Positions 1-12,990 of a stretch of DNA of 64,000 nucleotides are shown one piece after another. Where the stretch lies: the NCBI RefSeq assembly GCF_020906515.1, contig NC_085855.1, forward strand, positions 2,046,001 to 2,110,000. The letters are read 5' to 3'. How positions within the stretch are numbered: position 1 is the first letter of the stretch; each line of letters starts with the position of its first letter. The notes beneath the pieces are model-generated. The model ran no database searches. It saw nothing but the letters and a program-made list of their open reading frames with translations, and was not told where the DNA came from. The position numbers were made by a program, and so were the translations under genes. This stretch comes from Vanrija pseudolonga. Lineage: Eukaryota > Basidiomycota > Tremellomycetes > Trichosporonales > Trichosporonaceae.

Positions 1-2944
1 CAACGGGGATGGGGAGGGACGGAGACAGGGCCGGTGGCGAAACAGCCGTCTCCTTGTGAAGCTTGTTCAGATTAAGCGCTGACGAGAAGGACCACTTCTT
101 GCTCATTGTCCGTGTGCGTGGAGTCTCATGCGATGTCGTGCTCTCAGGCGAATACTTCTGTGGCGACGGGAAGGCGACCTTGGGAACATTGGAAGTGTCG
201 GGAGATTCCCTTTCGACTGGCACCTCCGCGTGCAGCGGAACGTACTGCATCGGCGCCGCAGCCGGCGTACCGGAGGCAAGGCTGGACAAGCCCTGGCGCA
301 TCGATTGGTAGCCGCGTGGTAGAGGGGGAACCGGCGGGACAAAGCCCTCCGAAAGACGGTCATCGACACCGCCGCCTTCTGCAGATGACATGTCGCTGGC
401 AAGGCTTGACCGTCGTGGTGCCTTTTCGAGGCGACTGTCCCGGTTTCCGGAGGGCGGGGTGGCCGACGAGTTGACATGAGAGTACGAGTCGCGAGAGGTG
501 GGCGTACCCACGACGCTTGGTGACGATTCGCGTTTCTCAAAGGTTAACGGGGGGAGGTCTTGGGCGCTTGCGACGCTGTCATGGCCAACTCGGCGGTTGA
601 CAGCTGGCAGATCCTGGCCGACGTCGTACCAGTTGTTGAGAGGCGAGTCCTTGCCCCTCTGGGCATTACTGTGGACGCTAGAAAGACTATTCTTTCTGTT
701 CAGACGCTTTGCGGTCTCTGGAGGGGTCACAGGTCTACCGCTGCCAGCCTTGGGAGTCGACGACGAGCCAATTGAACCGTTGCTCTTCTTGTTTGGTGTC
801 CCCAATCCATCAAGTTTGCGAAGAGCTTCGGCGGTCGACATCGCGTCGGTGACCTTGAGCGACTGTGCTCGCGAGCGCATCGACTCGGAACGGCCCAGGT
901 TGGACTTGGAGCCATGACCGGAAACCGACCCCGGAGGGGTACGTGTGGAAAGGCTGGGGCCCAGCGGGAGGCCAGAGCCCGACGTCAGGTTGGTTCCCGA
1001 ACTCGACCCCTTCAAGATCTGGTTGATGGAGGCTCCAGATGGGCTAGGTGGCAAGTGGGAAAAGTCCTTCGGGGTCATGAGCTTTAAGATGTCGTGGTGC
1101 GTGGCACTAGGACTTGACGGGGGACGCCGCTTGGAAGTCGACGGTTCCCGCGAGCCGGGAGGCGTTCTGCGCTGGTCACGGCGGTGCTCGAACGTCTGAG
1201 AGTCGGCCGAGTTTGGAGGAGACATCTTGCTTGGTGGGAGCGGCGCGGCTTCCATCAATTGCGAAGGCGACTGGTGAGGGGCACCGCCAGAAGCCGCCCG
1301 CGACGCCCTGCGTGCGTATAAACGCTCGCGAGCGCTGCCTGGCACCGGAGCGCCGCCAAGAGCGGCTTCGGTAGGGAGGGGTGAACTTGGTAAGCCCTGT
1401 CCGGTGGCCAGCAACTGGGCGTATGCGGCGTAGTCTTTGGCCGAAGGCGGGGCGGAGGCTCTAAGCTTTTGGTTGCGCACAGGTGACATGGGCTCGGGCA
1501 TGGCGAGGGATGCGGCCAAAGCACCATTGTCGATGGACGACTCAAAGCTGAAGTCACCGATGGACGAGATGGAAAGCAGGGAGTCGAGAGCCTTTACGCC
1601 AGACTGGGACGACTCATTTAGCGGGCGCTTGGGGGTCTCATGAGAGACGGAGCGGTGCCGCATGCGCTGCTGGTGCCGTGGGCTCTCCTCGGTAACACGT
1701 TCCATAACGCCCACGCCCGAGTGGTCCGCCGCTCCCCAGACCGCGCCCCCTTTTGGTAAGGACCCAGGCTGCAGGGCGGAAGCGGGCAGGGGAGGCATTG
1801 GAGGGCTGAGAGAGAAGTCATGCGGCATGCTAGGGGTGCGGAGATGGTGCCGGCTGGCAGAGGTCGCTCCCCATCGAGGTGTCGCCAGCTCGCCGACACC
1901 AACAAGTCCACGGCGATCAATATCCGAGGGGTCGGTGTAATCTGGCGTCGTGGGATGGAAGGACGTTGGGGGAGGCGACAAGCCGCCACCTGTACCCATG
2001 TAGTCGTGAGGTACAGCGCCGAGATAGTACGAGTCGATGCTGAGCAGAGTCAGCCAACAGCAAGCTGTCTGCACTCACGATACACGGTCGCCATTGGCGC
2101 CAGAGCTGGCGATGGAGGTTCTCTGGTCAGCAGTCGACATTTGTTGGTCGTCCATGCCAAAAGCCGAGAGCGGGGCATGAAGAGGGAGGGTTGAGGAGGA
2201 TGCAATTAGTGGGGAGCTGTTTGAGGGGAAGGGGACAGGCTCGCCGTTGCGAGCCGATGACTGGACAAGATGAGCGAATTCCTCTGCGCGCGTGGGAGGG
2301 GCCGTAGGCAGCGGACGAGACAGGCGCTGCAGGTGTAAGCAAAAGGGTGTCCGCGACGTGACACGTACGCGAGCCGAACGAGCTGGGATATGTGGTTGGG
2401 GCCAACCTGGTGGTTCCTCGGGAATCTGCTGCGACTCCTCGATAGCCTGACGTGAACGAGGACTCAGATCCAGAGCTGCAGGCGCCGGAGCTCGCCGTCC
2501 CCGCATGCTCGAATTAAGCGTTGACGATGACTGGGAGCTTGGAAGTAATAGTTCCCGAGAGTACGCAGATGGTGGTGTGTACGCCTCGATCTGATCCCTC
2601 GGTGGCTGCGATATGGGGCTGCTCGTCCATGACTGTGGCTGCGGTTGGTAGGTGCCGCCATTATTAAACGACGCGGTCGCAGCGTTGGACGCGGCACCTC
2701 CGTCGTCGCTCGCCGCGTCCTCGAAGCGATCCGGGTCGTTGAGCGAACGTGGTGACGCCCCTGGTGACCAGCCGAGTCCTATTGGAGCCGGGGCGAGGCT
2801 TGAGGAGGCGGCGGTAGAGCCCGGACCTGCAGTCGACCAAGCGGAAGAACCGCTAGCCTGACGATAGGGCACCGAGGGTTGGCCGGGCGCGTGCAATGGA
2901 CCGCCAGCGCTGGGCGGAGAGCCTCGCGCGGCGGAGTAAGTCAT
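1..2944 (-). CDS. N-terminal region of a large disordered protein, probably Pom1/DYRK-type kinase (partial)
   Basis: The frame stays open from the ATG at 2944-2942 to the left edge, so the C-terminal part lies outside the window. Two introns are needed: 2327-2368 (42 nt, GTACGT donor, a multiple of three, so it is invisible as a frame break) and 2040-2078 (39 nt, with a CTGAC branch site). The visible part of about 950 residues is rich in Ser, Pro and basic patches and holds no folded domain. Two short stretches, a TPKDFSHLPPSPS-like motif near 1080 and KKWSFSSALNLNKL near the left edge, recall the N-terminal extensions of fungal Pom1-type DYRK polarity and cell-size kinases; this is from memory of the family. 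The kinase domain itself would be beyond position 1. Another disordered cytoskeletal or polarity protein remains possible. The function is inferred; the coding frame is seen. Confidence 0.5.
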
Positions 2945-3078
2945 TGCGCTGGGCGAGCGAGGGCGAAGGGGGGGCGACAATTTACTGCGAGTAGGTCGAC
3001 ATGAGAAAGTCGAGCTGCGATGGCGTGTCAGTGATGAAGGCGTGTGTGGAAGTAGGCAGGGCCGTGACGCTGTACGCA

Positions 3079-3097
3079 GGGGGGGGGGGGGGGGGGG
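3079..3097. repeat. Poly-G run of 19
   Basis: Uninterrupted run of 19 G on the plus strand, which is poly-C in the probable 5' leader or promoter of the left minus-strand gene. Long G runs are prone to length error in sequencing. Confidence 0.9.
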
Positions 3098-3699
3098 CAA
3101 GCGTGATGCGGGCCCCAAGGGCGTTGTGATAGGTAGGGAGGGGAAGGGCGGGGGGGAATGAGAGAAGGTGATGGGAACATCGGCGGGCGGGGGTGCAGCA
3201 GACAAACGTACTTCTAGATGGGAAGGGGTGCCGGGCGGCGGCGTGTACAGCGCAGAGTTGCGAGTTTCAACCAAGAGCAGCGTTTGTGTGATGGTGGTCG
3301 TTTGATCGTTGGGGCGCGCGTGGACTGAATGCCAGGCAAGAGGGGGTGTGTGAGAGGCTCGCCGAGTGTGGTGGGAAGGGCGAGAGAGTGTGTGTGGAAG
3401 GGATGTCGTCGGGGTTTTGTCGACGAGGGAAATGGGTGCAAGAGTGAGTGGGTTGTGGTAGGTGGGGACTGTGCGTTGTCGCTCGCCGATTAGGTGTCGG
3501 TGGTGATGGTGGAGAGCGACCAAAGGTCAATGGCGGCGGCGAGCAAGCCCAAGCGGGGGGGATTGATTGGACGACGGCGACGAGATAGGATAGAGAGAGA
3601 GAGGGGGGTGGCTAGTACAATGTGTTTGCGCACTGGAGGAGGAAGGTGGGGGGGAAGGAGGGGAAGGAAGGCGGAGGCGAGGGCGACGACGGCAGAGTG

Positions 3700-3717
3700 C
3701 ACACACACACACACACA
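3700..3717. repeat. (CA)9 microsatellite
   Basis: Nine CA units; a second shorter CA tract lies at 3861-3872. Confidence 0.9.
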
Positions 3718-5332
3718 AGGGGTGAGTGACTAAAGGTGTGTGTGGGTGAAACGTCGGCCGTGGTAACTAACAATTGGGACAGACCAGAGGGGGGTGGGGT
3801 GGGAGGGGGAGGTGGTTTGGGTGGTGTGGTTTGGTGGGATCTGACGTCGTAACACAACGACACACACACACAAGCCAAGTCGTCGGCGTCGTCGTTCCTT
3901 GTCGTCGTGGTTCGGGTAGTAGTGGTAGTCGAGTTTTGGGTTGCAGCCAAAGCCAAGCTGGGCACGCTGCCAGCCAGCCAGCAATGCAAATACAACTCCT
4001 GGGCGGTAGAGGCGGAGGCGGCGGCGGCGGCGCGCGCGGCTCGGGGGCGGCGGCGGCGGCACGGGAACCTGAGTAGTAGCGCCTGGCGCTGGCTGGCTGG
4101 TATGCAGTGCGCGCGTCACTACTGTAATGCTCTTGTTGCTTTTGCCTTTCTGCGCGGTAACAGAGGCGGCGGCAGCGCGATACAAGTGGCGACCACACTA
4201 TTGGATTGGACACAGGGTGCGCGGGGTAAAAGGACTCAAAGGGGCGGTAGACTGCGCGAGGCAGTGGGTCGTCGGTGTGAGCCAGAGGAGACGCAGAGAG
4301 ACACCCAGGGGCACCAAACAGGGACAAGGACTTGCCTCGAGCTCGCCGTGGCGGTCACCTCGGCAGACTCTTTCTCAGGGCAGGCAAGAACAAGGAGGCA
4401 ACACGCGCCGAGCCAAGTCGGTATAATTCACAACGGCTCGTAGTGAGCGGCTTTGATTGTTTGATGCATTCCAGTCTCCTCTAGCTCCTCTCTGCACAAC
4501 GACTAAAGAGAGACAGGGGCAGGGGGGGACTGTAAAGTGGTAAAGAAAACCATGCACCTTGTTCCCCACCCCATGGAACTCGATATGGTATTGGACGAAA
4601 CCGGCGGTGTCTCCAAGCATTCCGTAGCCCCGGCACTTGAATAGCGTAAACCTGATGCACGACGCAACATTCGATGACACCATGGTCGGCCAACGACCCA
4701 ACGACAAGCACTTATTTTGCTCTACTACCTACTACCCCCTTCCTTCCTTGTCCACATCCCTGCGCCGATGCGGGATGTGCGCACAAGTGGATGATGTGCA
4801 GCGCCTCTTGCACTCGCACCTGTGCTTACTCCTATTGTGTCTCACCTGCCTCGACGTGTCAAACCCGCTGCTGCGCGTCCTGGTCGGTCGCTCCTCTCCT
4901 GATGGAGCAATGCCCACGCGTTTTGGCCCAACGCCACCCACCCTGGGCCACACTGATGGTGTATGCCCTGGGCGCCGCATTCAAAGGCAAGTGGGAAGAG
5001 CAAGAAAGAGGCACCCGATCCACTTTGATAATCAATCAAACTTATACGTGTAAATGCCGTCATCGCCTCCCACGCACAAGCCACGTGATTATATTACGTA
5101 ACCACTCCAACCTGACCAAGTCAACCCTTGGAAACCAACAACAACAAACCCGACCCGGGCGTCACCCAAACAGCTCCATCTGACCACTAATCGCCCCTCA
5201 TCGCACACTGCGCATCCATTTTCTCCTTTCTCACTGTTTCTTGTAGACTAGGAGACACGACTACGACTAGAGGTATTATACGACAAGACTGAACGCAGCC
5301 CCACTCGCCGCCTGTCTTGGCACCGAACCAAC

Positions 5333-8300
5333 ATGTCTTCCTCGACCCCAACTCGAGGAAGCCAACATCGGCCTTCCCCAGGACCATCAAAGCCATCACT
5401 AGCCGAGCCACCATTCTCGCCATTACCAGGAGATGACACTATGATCTCTGCAGATGCCGATGCCCTCGACTTCTCGTCCTCGGATGACGAGGCTGGTGTC
5501 TTCTTCGGCGCCCATCTCCCCGTTGAACGCAAGATCATCGCGGCGCTCTCACGCTCCGTCCCAAGCGTACCGGCAGTGGAGTCCGCGCGATCAGCACCGA
5601 GACGCTCTTCATTGGCCGCCCGCGTCAAGAAGCGAGACTCGCGAGAGTTCGTTCGCCGCAAGACGTTGATGCCTGGCACCGAGCCATTGGCAGGGGAGAA
5701 GGTCTGGGAGGGCGGGTTCTTCGAGAAGCCCTCCGAGGACGTTGATGAAGCCAACTTGGCTGGCCCAAGCCAGTCGACCCCTCGTGACGACGTCGAGGTC
5801 ACCACCGTGCTCGAGTCAATGCGCATCGATGAAAACGACCGGTCAATAGACTCCGACCACGGGGCATTCGTCGAGGACGAAGAGACGGACAAGGAGAACA
5901 CTGTAATCCCTGAACCTGAATACTCTTCAGAGGAGGAGGAAGAAGAGGACTTTGACCAGCCTACCGACGACCTGACGGTCACTCTTGGCTTCCCGAAGGG
6001 CGGACACGATGACGATGGTGAGTGGCTGTGCGTATCAGTCCCTAACGCTGCAGATTTCTCCATGCACCTCGACATGGGTGGTCTGAGCATGCTCGACATT
6101 GACGACCCCGAGGTTGGCCACATTGAGAGGGCAAGCGATGCCGATTGCGACATTTTCTTCAGCAGTACCGACAGCGGCAGCCTCAACTCGAGTATGACGA
6201 CAGACTCTGAAGGGGTCAAGGATTCGTTGAGCTCAAGTGGGGCCAGTGACTCTGCGGCGGACCCCTTCGTTGACAGTTCGACATTACCCCCGACCCTGGA
6301 TAGCCTACCGCATGCTGTGGAAAGCGCCGACGAGTCTGACGCCAACGTTGCAGACATCTCCTACGCCTCGGACATGGACTCTCCCGTCGGTCGTGGACCT
6401 GTTGTCATCCCAGTGTTTGCAGTTCCGTCGCCCACAAAGACGACGCCGATGAGAGGACTGAAGCCGCAGGAGTTTGACAACGAAATTGCACTCCCAGCGA
6501 CAGCTACGGAGACTGTCGGCGTCTCGCTCCCGTCTCTGGACAGTCCCCAGTCGCGCAACCCCTTCACCCAAGCTACCCCTCTTCGACCCGTCGCCGTCCC
6601 CGCACCAGCATCTGTGCGTCTGAGTGAGAGTACGCCAGCATCGCAACGCCCCATGGTCAGCTCAGTGCAAAGCCAGAAGCTCAATCGCGTCCTCAAATCG
6701 TCGTCAGTCCTTGGGTCCTCGAGCACCGAGAATCCCAAGAAGACTGCGAAAGAGGAGGCCGAGGCAACAGCTAGAAGCAAGGCCCTCCGAACCCAACTCG
6801 AGGCGGCCTTCACGTCCAAGGTGTCCAGTGCGCCCAGCGTGTCCAGCCTCGGCGCGTCATCAAAGGCCGTCTCAGCAAGCACATCTCGACCTCCGTCGCG
6901 AATGGCTGATAGCACTCGCACGTCCAAGCCTAAGAGCCGTAGCGACGTGCCGCCTGTCCGGAAGGAACCTACCCGGCCTATCTTGAGCGCACCGAAACGG
7001 CTTGTTGATGGGCGCCCAGTACAACGACCAGCGCCGGCCACCAAACCAGCTCCATCGAAACCTGGTCCACCCGCCATTCCCTCCTACCGCGCCTCCACAG
7101 CATCGTCGATATCCTCAGCAAAGCCTGGCATCCCACGTCCTGTCGCCAAAAGACCAATGGCTCCTCCAGTCCAGCCGAGCCGCCCTCTTGGTGCCACCAA
7201 GTTGACACGACCTGTCGAGAGGTCCAAGCTCCCTGATGCTGAGGTTGCCACTGTGGTGCCGCTGAAGCGCCCCGTGCCATTGCATGCGGCGCTATCTCGC
7301 TCTCTTGTGGCAGTTGGAGGTGGCGGTCCGTCGCGCCCAATGCCATCACGTCTGGTAAGAGAATCGCCTGCGGCGTCAGCGGCAACACGGCTGGTTCGCG
7401 AGTCGCCTGCGTCTCGGCCCATGTTCTCTACCGGCGGCCTCTCAGGCTTCACTGGCGGCCCCAGTACGGCGTCTTTCCCTGCGGCACCCCAACCTGCCTT
7501 CCAATCCGCCTTATCACAACCTGCCTTCCGTTCACCAATTAGACCTGCCACGGCGCAAGCAAAAAGACCGTTTGGCGACGGCCCATCGCGTGTCGGGGCT
7601 ACGCCGACTCCGCAGAGGATGTTGAGCGTGAGTTGGTACGACGGGCATGCAACTAACAACAATAGCTAGGGACACCTTCTCGTGGGCTTGGGACTCCACT
7701 TAGAGCCCATCACCTCTCTGGGCTCTCTCGACGACCACCGATGTCTGACTCGAAACGTGTCATCGCGCCGATGCCTTCCTCTTCTGCTAATGGCGGCACG
7801 GTGCAGACGGTACCTGAGGAGTCCAAGCCCGTGGATAACGACGGGTCTGAAGCGGTCGAGGTTGTGTCGCAGCCGGAGAGCCAAACGCAAGGCGCTGCGA
7901 GGCAGGAGGGTACTGAACAGCCAGGAGACGACGCTGCTACGTCACAACCCTTGTCCTCCGAGTCTTCGCAGAACGGTACGACATTGAGTGCATCGCCACC
8001 GACATCAACGTCCTCTGAGGCAGTATCAGCGGAGCTGCCCTCGGAGCCTGCCGCGAGACCCGCTGAGTCTGGCAAACAGGAGGAGACTCGGCAACCCTCA
8101 GTGGAGGCCAAAGCATCATCACCTCCTCCGCCGCCGACCAACTCCGAGTCGGAGCCGCCTGAAACCACGGACCCTCCCGCAGACGAACCAGGTCGTCGCT
8201 CTCGCCGGGTCCCCCGCCCCCGCACCGTTCCTGTTGTTGCCATCGCTGCTCCGAAACCACGCCCGCCACCCGCGGTTGTACCTTCCATCGCCCCGGGCAT

Positions 8301-8943
8301 GTCCGAGAAGGAGCTGAAGGCGGCCACTACACGCAACACCATGCGCAATCAGGTGTACTACTGCTCCATTGACAGGCAGATTGTCCGTGTACCTGGCCCC
8401 CGTCCGCCTTCGCCTGGTGCCAAGATCCGCACTGCCGCCGAGCGGGAGGAAGCGGACCGCAAGATCCGGAGAGAGCAGCGTGCTCGACGGAGGAACCGGG
8501 GCGATGACGAGTCGAGCGAAGAGGAGGGTACGCCGCTTGTTGAACGTGTGCCGCATCAGCCACGGGCACCCGGTGACGAAGAAGACTACACCACACCGGC
8601 GAGGCCACGGAAGCGGTTACGCGTGTCTGACGACGAAGCCGAGGACACTTCAAGCGCGTCGTCGGGCGACAGCCGCCAGGTGCGCTGGGACAAGGGCCTG
8701 ACGGTGATTCGCGGCGCGTTAGGCGAGTTTGGGGGACCAAGCAAGTCGGCTTCGACAACCCCCAAGCCAAGCAGCCTGAAGCAGGCTGCGCAGATCCCGC
8801 TCGACCCTCACGGCAACTGGGCCGAGCGGCACAGGCACGTGGACCGCACCAAGCCAACCAAGGTTGTCGTGACGGCCGTGTTCTACGACGGCGAGGAGCC
8901 AGTGACGCTGCCGTCTGCGGGCACGCGGTCGAAGAAGAAGTAG
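5333..8943 (+). CDS. Large disordered acidic/Ser-Pro-rich protein with KEN box, function unknown
   Basis: Three exons give about 1178 residues: 5333-6017, 6054-7627 and 7666-8943. Intron 1 is only 36 nt with a CTAAC branch site. Intron 2 (38 nt, CTAAC) joins two long frames in phase 0, so the frame starting at the ATG at 7741 is not a separate gene. No folded domain is recognised. The N-terminus carries an acidic stretch with a KEN tripeptide at residues 187-189, the usual form of an APC/C degron. The middle is Pro, Ser, Lys and Arg rich. The C-terminal third has a conserved-looking block (RNTMRNQVYYCSIDRQIVRV) and a basic stretch (KIRREQRARRRNRG). A nuclear, cell-cycle-regulated protein would fit these features, but this is inference and I do not recognise the family. 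Confidence 0.7.
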
Positions 8944-9124
8944 GGGGAGTGGTACGATGTACTGTACATATGCATGATGTCGGTGTCGGCCGTGGGATGA
9001 CCGAGGTCTGCGTCCATTCGCCACAGTGACCCTGGTGGCCAGATGCCACCCTCCACCTCCACTTGACGCAATCAGCCAAGACCGAGACTGTCTGTCTGCT
9101 TACTTACTCCATTGCCCATCCAAC

Positions 9125-10661
9125 ATGAACATGTCGACCAGCAGCCTGCACAACCTGATAGCGCACTACCTAGCGCAGAACTACCCGCTCGCGCTGCCGC
9201 CCTTCCTAGGCGCGACGGGCATCCCGCCACCGGACCTCGCGAACCCGCCCGTGCCCGACCTGCCAACGCTGGTCGCGGACGCCGTCTCGGCGCAGCTGGC
9301 CCAGCAGCTGGCCGCGACCTCGCTGTCTGCCGGGATCGACGGCGAGCAAACGCTCGCCGAGCTGATCAAGGCGCCCCTCCCGCCGACAGCGACGCTGGGC
9401 GCCGTCATCCGCTCCGTGGACGACGTGAGCGCGGCCAACCTCCTCGCCGTCAAGGTGGCCACTCTCCCACGCCGCAGCTTCGACACGGCGACCGCGAGCT
9501 ATCACGCACAGTGGGTCAAGTCTATCGTCGCCGCGAGCGCGGACAGGGCGATCCGCGTGATCGACTATGCGACTGGCGAGGTGGGTACGCTGGCGGCGAG
9601 CGCAAGCTGACGAAGCCCAGGTCACCTCCCTGCTCGAGCTGCACAAGGCGCCAGCGCTCACGTTCGCCGTGCACCCCACCAACAGCCGATACCTCGCCAG
9701 CGGGAGCATGGACGGGAGCACGGTGCTGTCCGACCTGGTGACGGGGGCGGTGCTCCAGCGCTTCCAGGCCGGCAAGTTTGTCGTGCGCGTCGCGTTCTCG
9801 GCCGACGGGCGCTGGCTCGCGGCGGCAAGCTACGACAAGAGCGTGACGCTCTTCGAGGCGGTGGGAAGCGCGCACGCGCCCCCGCCCACCGAGGACGACC
9901 TGCCCCTCGACGAGGGGGACGACGCGGATCTCGCGATGGAGCCGAGCTTGCGGTACGAGGAGCGCTTCAAGGTCGCTACTGAGGGCAATCCCGAGGCGAT
10001 CCTCTTCCACCCGCGCGGCGAGTGGCTCTTGTTCACTGTTAGGGGCAGCCACGAGCTGCAGTACTTGCGTCTGCCGGGAGCCGACGCCGGGGGCATGGAC
10101 TTCGACAGCGCCGCCGCCGCCGCGGAAGGCTCGGTCGCCGCCCGCACGGCGCCGTGGACGATCGCGACCAAGTCCTTCAACCCGCACCCGCTCGACACGC
10201 ACGTGTCCTTCGCGGTACTCGACCTCGCGCTGCACCCTTCGGGTAGGGTGGTGGCGTGCTTGACGGGCGACCATTCGGGCCCGGCAAAGGAGCGCGTGTT
10301 GCTGTATGGCGTCGAGCCGGAGGAGGTGGGTCTCGTGTTCTTGTTCTGCTCAAAGCTGACCCACGCCCAGACCGAGCGCCTCGCATGCCTCTGGACCGGG
10401 TCAGAGGGCGACGACTACGTTCTCCCCCGCCTCGCGTGGCTGCCCGACGGCACGGGCATCGTGACGACCACGCCGACGGGACACTTGCACCTGCTCTCCC
10501 TTGGCGGCGAGAAGCGCGCCACGCTCAAGGCGCACGGCTCGCGCGGCGCCGGTACCGGCACGACTGATGTGGTGCGGGACCTCGATGTCAGCCCCACTGA
10601 GGACGGTGGGTACGAGGTCGTCAGTGTGGGTTATGATCGGCGGGTACAGATCTCGCGCTAG
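9125..10661 (+). CDS. LisH and WD40-repeat protein
   Basis: Three exons (9125-9580, 9621-10325, 10371-10661) encode about 483 residues. The last intron is 45 nt, a multiple of three. The N-terminus (SLHNLIAHYLAQNYPLALPP) matches a LisH dimerisation motif. The rest shows WD40-type blades, for example YLASGSMDGSTVLSDLVTG, WLAAASYDKSVTLFEAV and a terminal VVSVGYDRRVQI. Such proteins usually act as scaffolds in larger complexes; I cannot name the orthologue. I chose the start at 9125 because upstream in-frame sequence has no plausible initiator. The gene is convergent with the hydrolase gene, 289 bp between stops. Confidence 0.75.
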
Positions 10662-10950
10662 CGAGCGAGTGAGGGAAGCGAACGAGCGGCGGCGAGCGAA
10701 CAAGGCAAAGTGATGGAGGCGAACGTGCAGGCGGTATTACGCCGAGGCCAACGCCACGCCGAGACCAACACCAACACCGGTCTAGATGATAGATGCATGC
10801 GGGTATGATACATGGGCCCCGAACCCCGGCGTGCAGTGTATACAGGATGAGACGTGAGAATAATGCAGTGTGTGGCGGCAAGGGCCAGTGCCACGTTGAA
10901 TGGAATGCTTGTACAATCGGAGGGCAGTGCCGGTGCGCAGGAGAGTGCGC

Positions 10951-12990
10951 TCACCGGCGCCGCCTGGGCTGGATCTTGGCTGGGGGCGGCAACGCAAGCG
11001 GAGGCGGCGTCACCTCCTCCTCCTCTTCCACCTCCTCCTCGTCGTCGCCGCTGCCCCCACCCTCATACCACCCCTCGTCGGCCTCGCCAAAGTCCCACTC
11101 GCCCTTCTCCATCTGGCTCGTGAAGGGGGTGAAGATCTCGGCGGCCGACTGGGGGAGGTGGAGCGCGTCGAGGTCGAGCGGGGGGATGTCGATGAGGTGC
11201 AGACCCTCGGCCTGCATGTCGCCGTACATGAGGCGCGGGGTGTCGCGGTACGGCCTGAGGCGAGGGCTCTTGCCGACGAGGAGCGACGCGCGCGCGGCGC
11301 GGCTCGCGCGGTGCGACTCTCTGCGCGCGAGCGCAGCCTGCAGCTTGGGCGAGGTGGCGAACAGCTCGGGCGACTTGGCGAAGACTTCCTCGGCCAGCGC
11401 GCCGGCGGCCTCGGCCTCCCCGTCCGACTCGGAGTCGGACAGCAGCAGCTGCCGCAGCCAGTCGTCCATGTGCTCGAACACGACCGCCGCCTCGTCGGCA
11501 AAGTGCGGGAAGATCATAAAGTCGTGCACTGCGTCTGGGCGCACGACGAGCTCGTCGCCGACGCCCCTGAGCGGCTTGTTGCGCGCCAGGAGGATACGGT
11601 GGAAGAGCTCGTGGATTTCGTTCTCGAGGCGCTCGGCGCCACCGCAGACAATGAACACTGGTGGGAAGTTTTCAAAGCTGTTTGGGCCTGTCGACGCCGG
11701 CGGTATGAGCTGCGACGACGGCGACAGGTACGTGTTGGTGTGCATCAGGCTGGCTGGGAGTGCGCGGAGGAGGAGCGATACGGCGAACGGGCCCAAGCTG
11801 TTGTCGATCGTGTCGCTCTCGGCGTTGCGCGCGAACGCGTCCTCGCCCCATGAGTGCGTGAAACCAATGTCGGACCACGGGCTGAGCGCAATGATGCCCC
11901 GCGGGCCGTTGAGTCCGAGTGCGCGGCCCTCGTCGCGGAGGTAGCGAGCCAACGCCAGGGCCAAGTGCGCGCCGGCACTGTCACCGCCGAGTAGCAGATC
12001 GCACTCGTCCACACCATCAACCTTGACAATGTGGTGGTAGGCGCTGATCGCGTCCAGCAGCGGCAGAGGCCACGGCCCGGCCCCGGCCAGCCGGTAGTCG
12101 ACCGACAGAATGTGCCGCACGGGTGTGTGCTGCACCGCCGCTTTTGCAATCGAGCTCGTCAAGTCGCTCTCAGCCGCAGTGCCAAGCACGTAGCCACCAC
12201 CATGGAACAGGAGGAGCACCGGGTCGCCTGGGTGCCGGGCCCGTGGGCGTGACGTGGGCGTCACCTTGCGCCCCGTGTACCAGAACGCCGGGACCGGCGC
12301 GAAGTTGTACGGCGTGGCTGGTGGTGCGTGAGCCGGCGGGTTCCAGCGCCCCCAGACACCGGCCTTGGCAGCGCGGTACCGGTGTACAAAGTGCGGCACC
12401 CAGTTGCCGCGCGACTGGTGCAGCTTCTCGAGCATGGCGGCCGGGTGGCCGCGCAGCCAGTGCGCTGGCGCCGGCTGCAGAGTCACCGGATGGGACCACT
12501 CGAGCGTCTGTGGGTCCTAGTTTGCGTCAGCACGCGTATGATGGTCAGCCAGGATAGCCTTACAAGGTCAACAGACAGGTCCCTGCCGAGGTAGTCAATC
12601 TCGCACCGCGCGACGACAGCGCAAAGCCGCCGGCTCCAGCGCACACGGAGACATCTCTTGAGTGTCCACGACCTCCGTGGCCGGTTGGCACGCGGGAGGT
12701 ACAGCAGCGTCCAGAGGGGGACGAGGACGAGCAGCGTGCACAGCACAAACAGCAGCAGATACGCGCGTCTGAGGAGCGGGTTCCGGACGAACGCGTTGCG
12801 CGGGGCATGGTGCGACTGATAGACCATAAGCATCATCATCCCCTCTCGCGCGCCACGACCGACTCACGCATCGCTCCATGATCGCCTCCGAGGTCATCTC
12901 TCCCCAGTCATCGTCGATAACGGGGCTGTGGTTGGCCTCGCGGGAGGGTGCTGGGCTGCCCTTCTTTTCGACGAACGTGCCGTCAGGCAT
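10951..12990 (-). CDS. Membrane-anchored HSL-type alpha/beta hydrolase (fold-3)
   Basis: Three exons (12868-12990, 12564-12815, 10951-12516) give about 646 residues. The second exon encodes a single hydrophobic segment at about residues 59-81 followed by a basic stretch, suggesting a membrane anchor, probably in the ER. The third exon carries the hormone-sensitive-lipase family motifs: the oxyanion HGGG in LLLFHGGGYVLGT, the nucleophile serine in GGDSAGAH and a catalytic His in PDAVHDFMIF. The substrate is likely an ester of a lipid or sterol, as in fungal steryl-ester deacetylases of this fold, but this is not shown by the sequence. The C-terminal 150 residues are acidic and low complexity. 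Confidence 0.85.

Larger units (their letters stand above)
2945..5332. other. 2.4-kb divergent intergenic region
   Basis: The region lies between the starts of two divergent genes and must hold both promoters and 5' leaders. It is rich in low-complexity tracts: a 19-G run, CA microsatellites at 3700-3717 and 3861-3872, and GGC-rich sequence around 4010-4065. None of the open frames has a convincing protein composition, and I see no conserved gene. Confidence 0.7.

Noticed and set aside
2945-3523. Extension of the left minus-strand frame upstream of 2944
   Set aside because: The added part is Pro/His/Thr-rich translation of C-rich leader sequence with a G-run; the ATG at 2944 gives a normal start.
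4637-5183. Overlapping plus-strand frames of 138-169 codons before the KEN-box gene
   Set aside because: Composition is noncoding (many Cys, His, Thr and Arg) and no splice sites link them to the gene.
7741-8943. Separate 400-residue gene starting at ATG 7741
   Set aside because: A 38-nt intron at 7628-7665 joins it in phase to the upstream gene, and the frame is open back to the acceptor.
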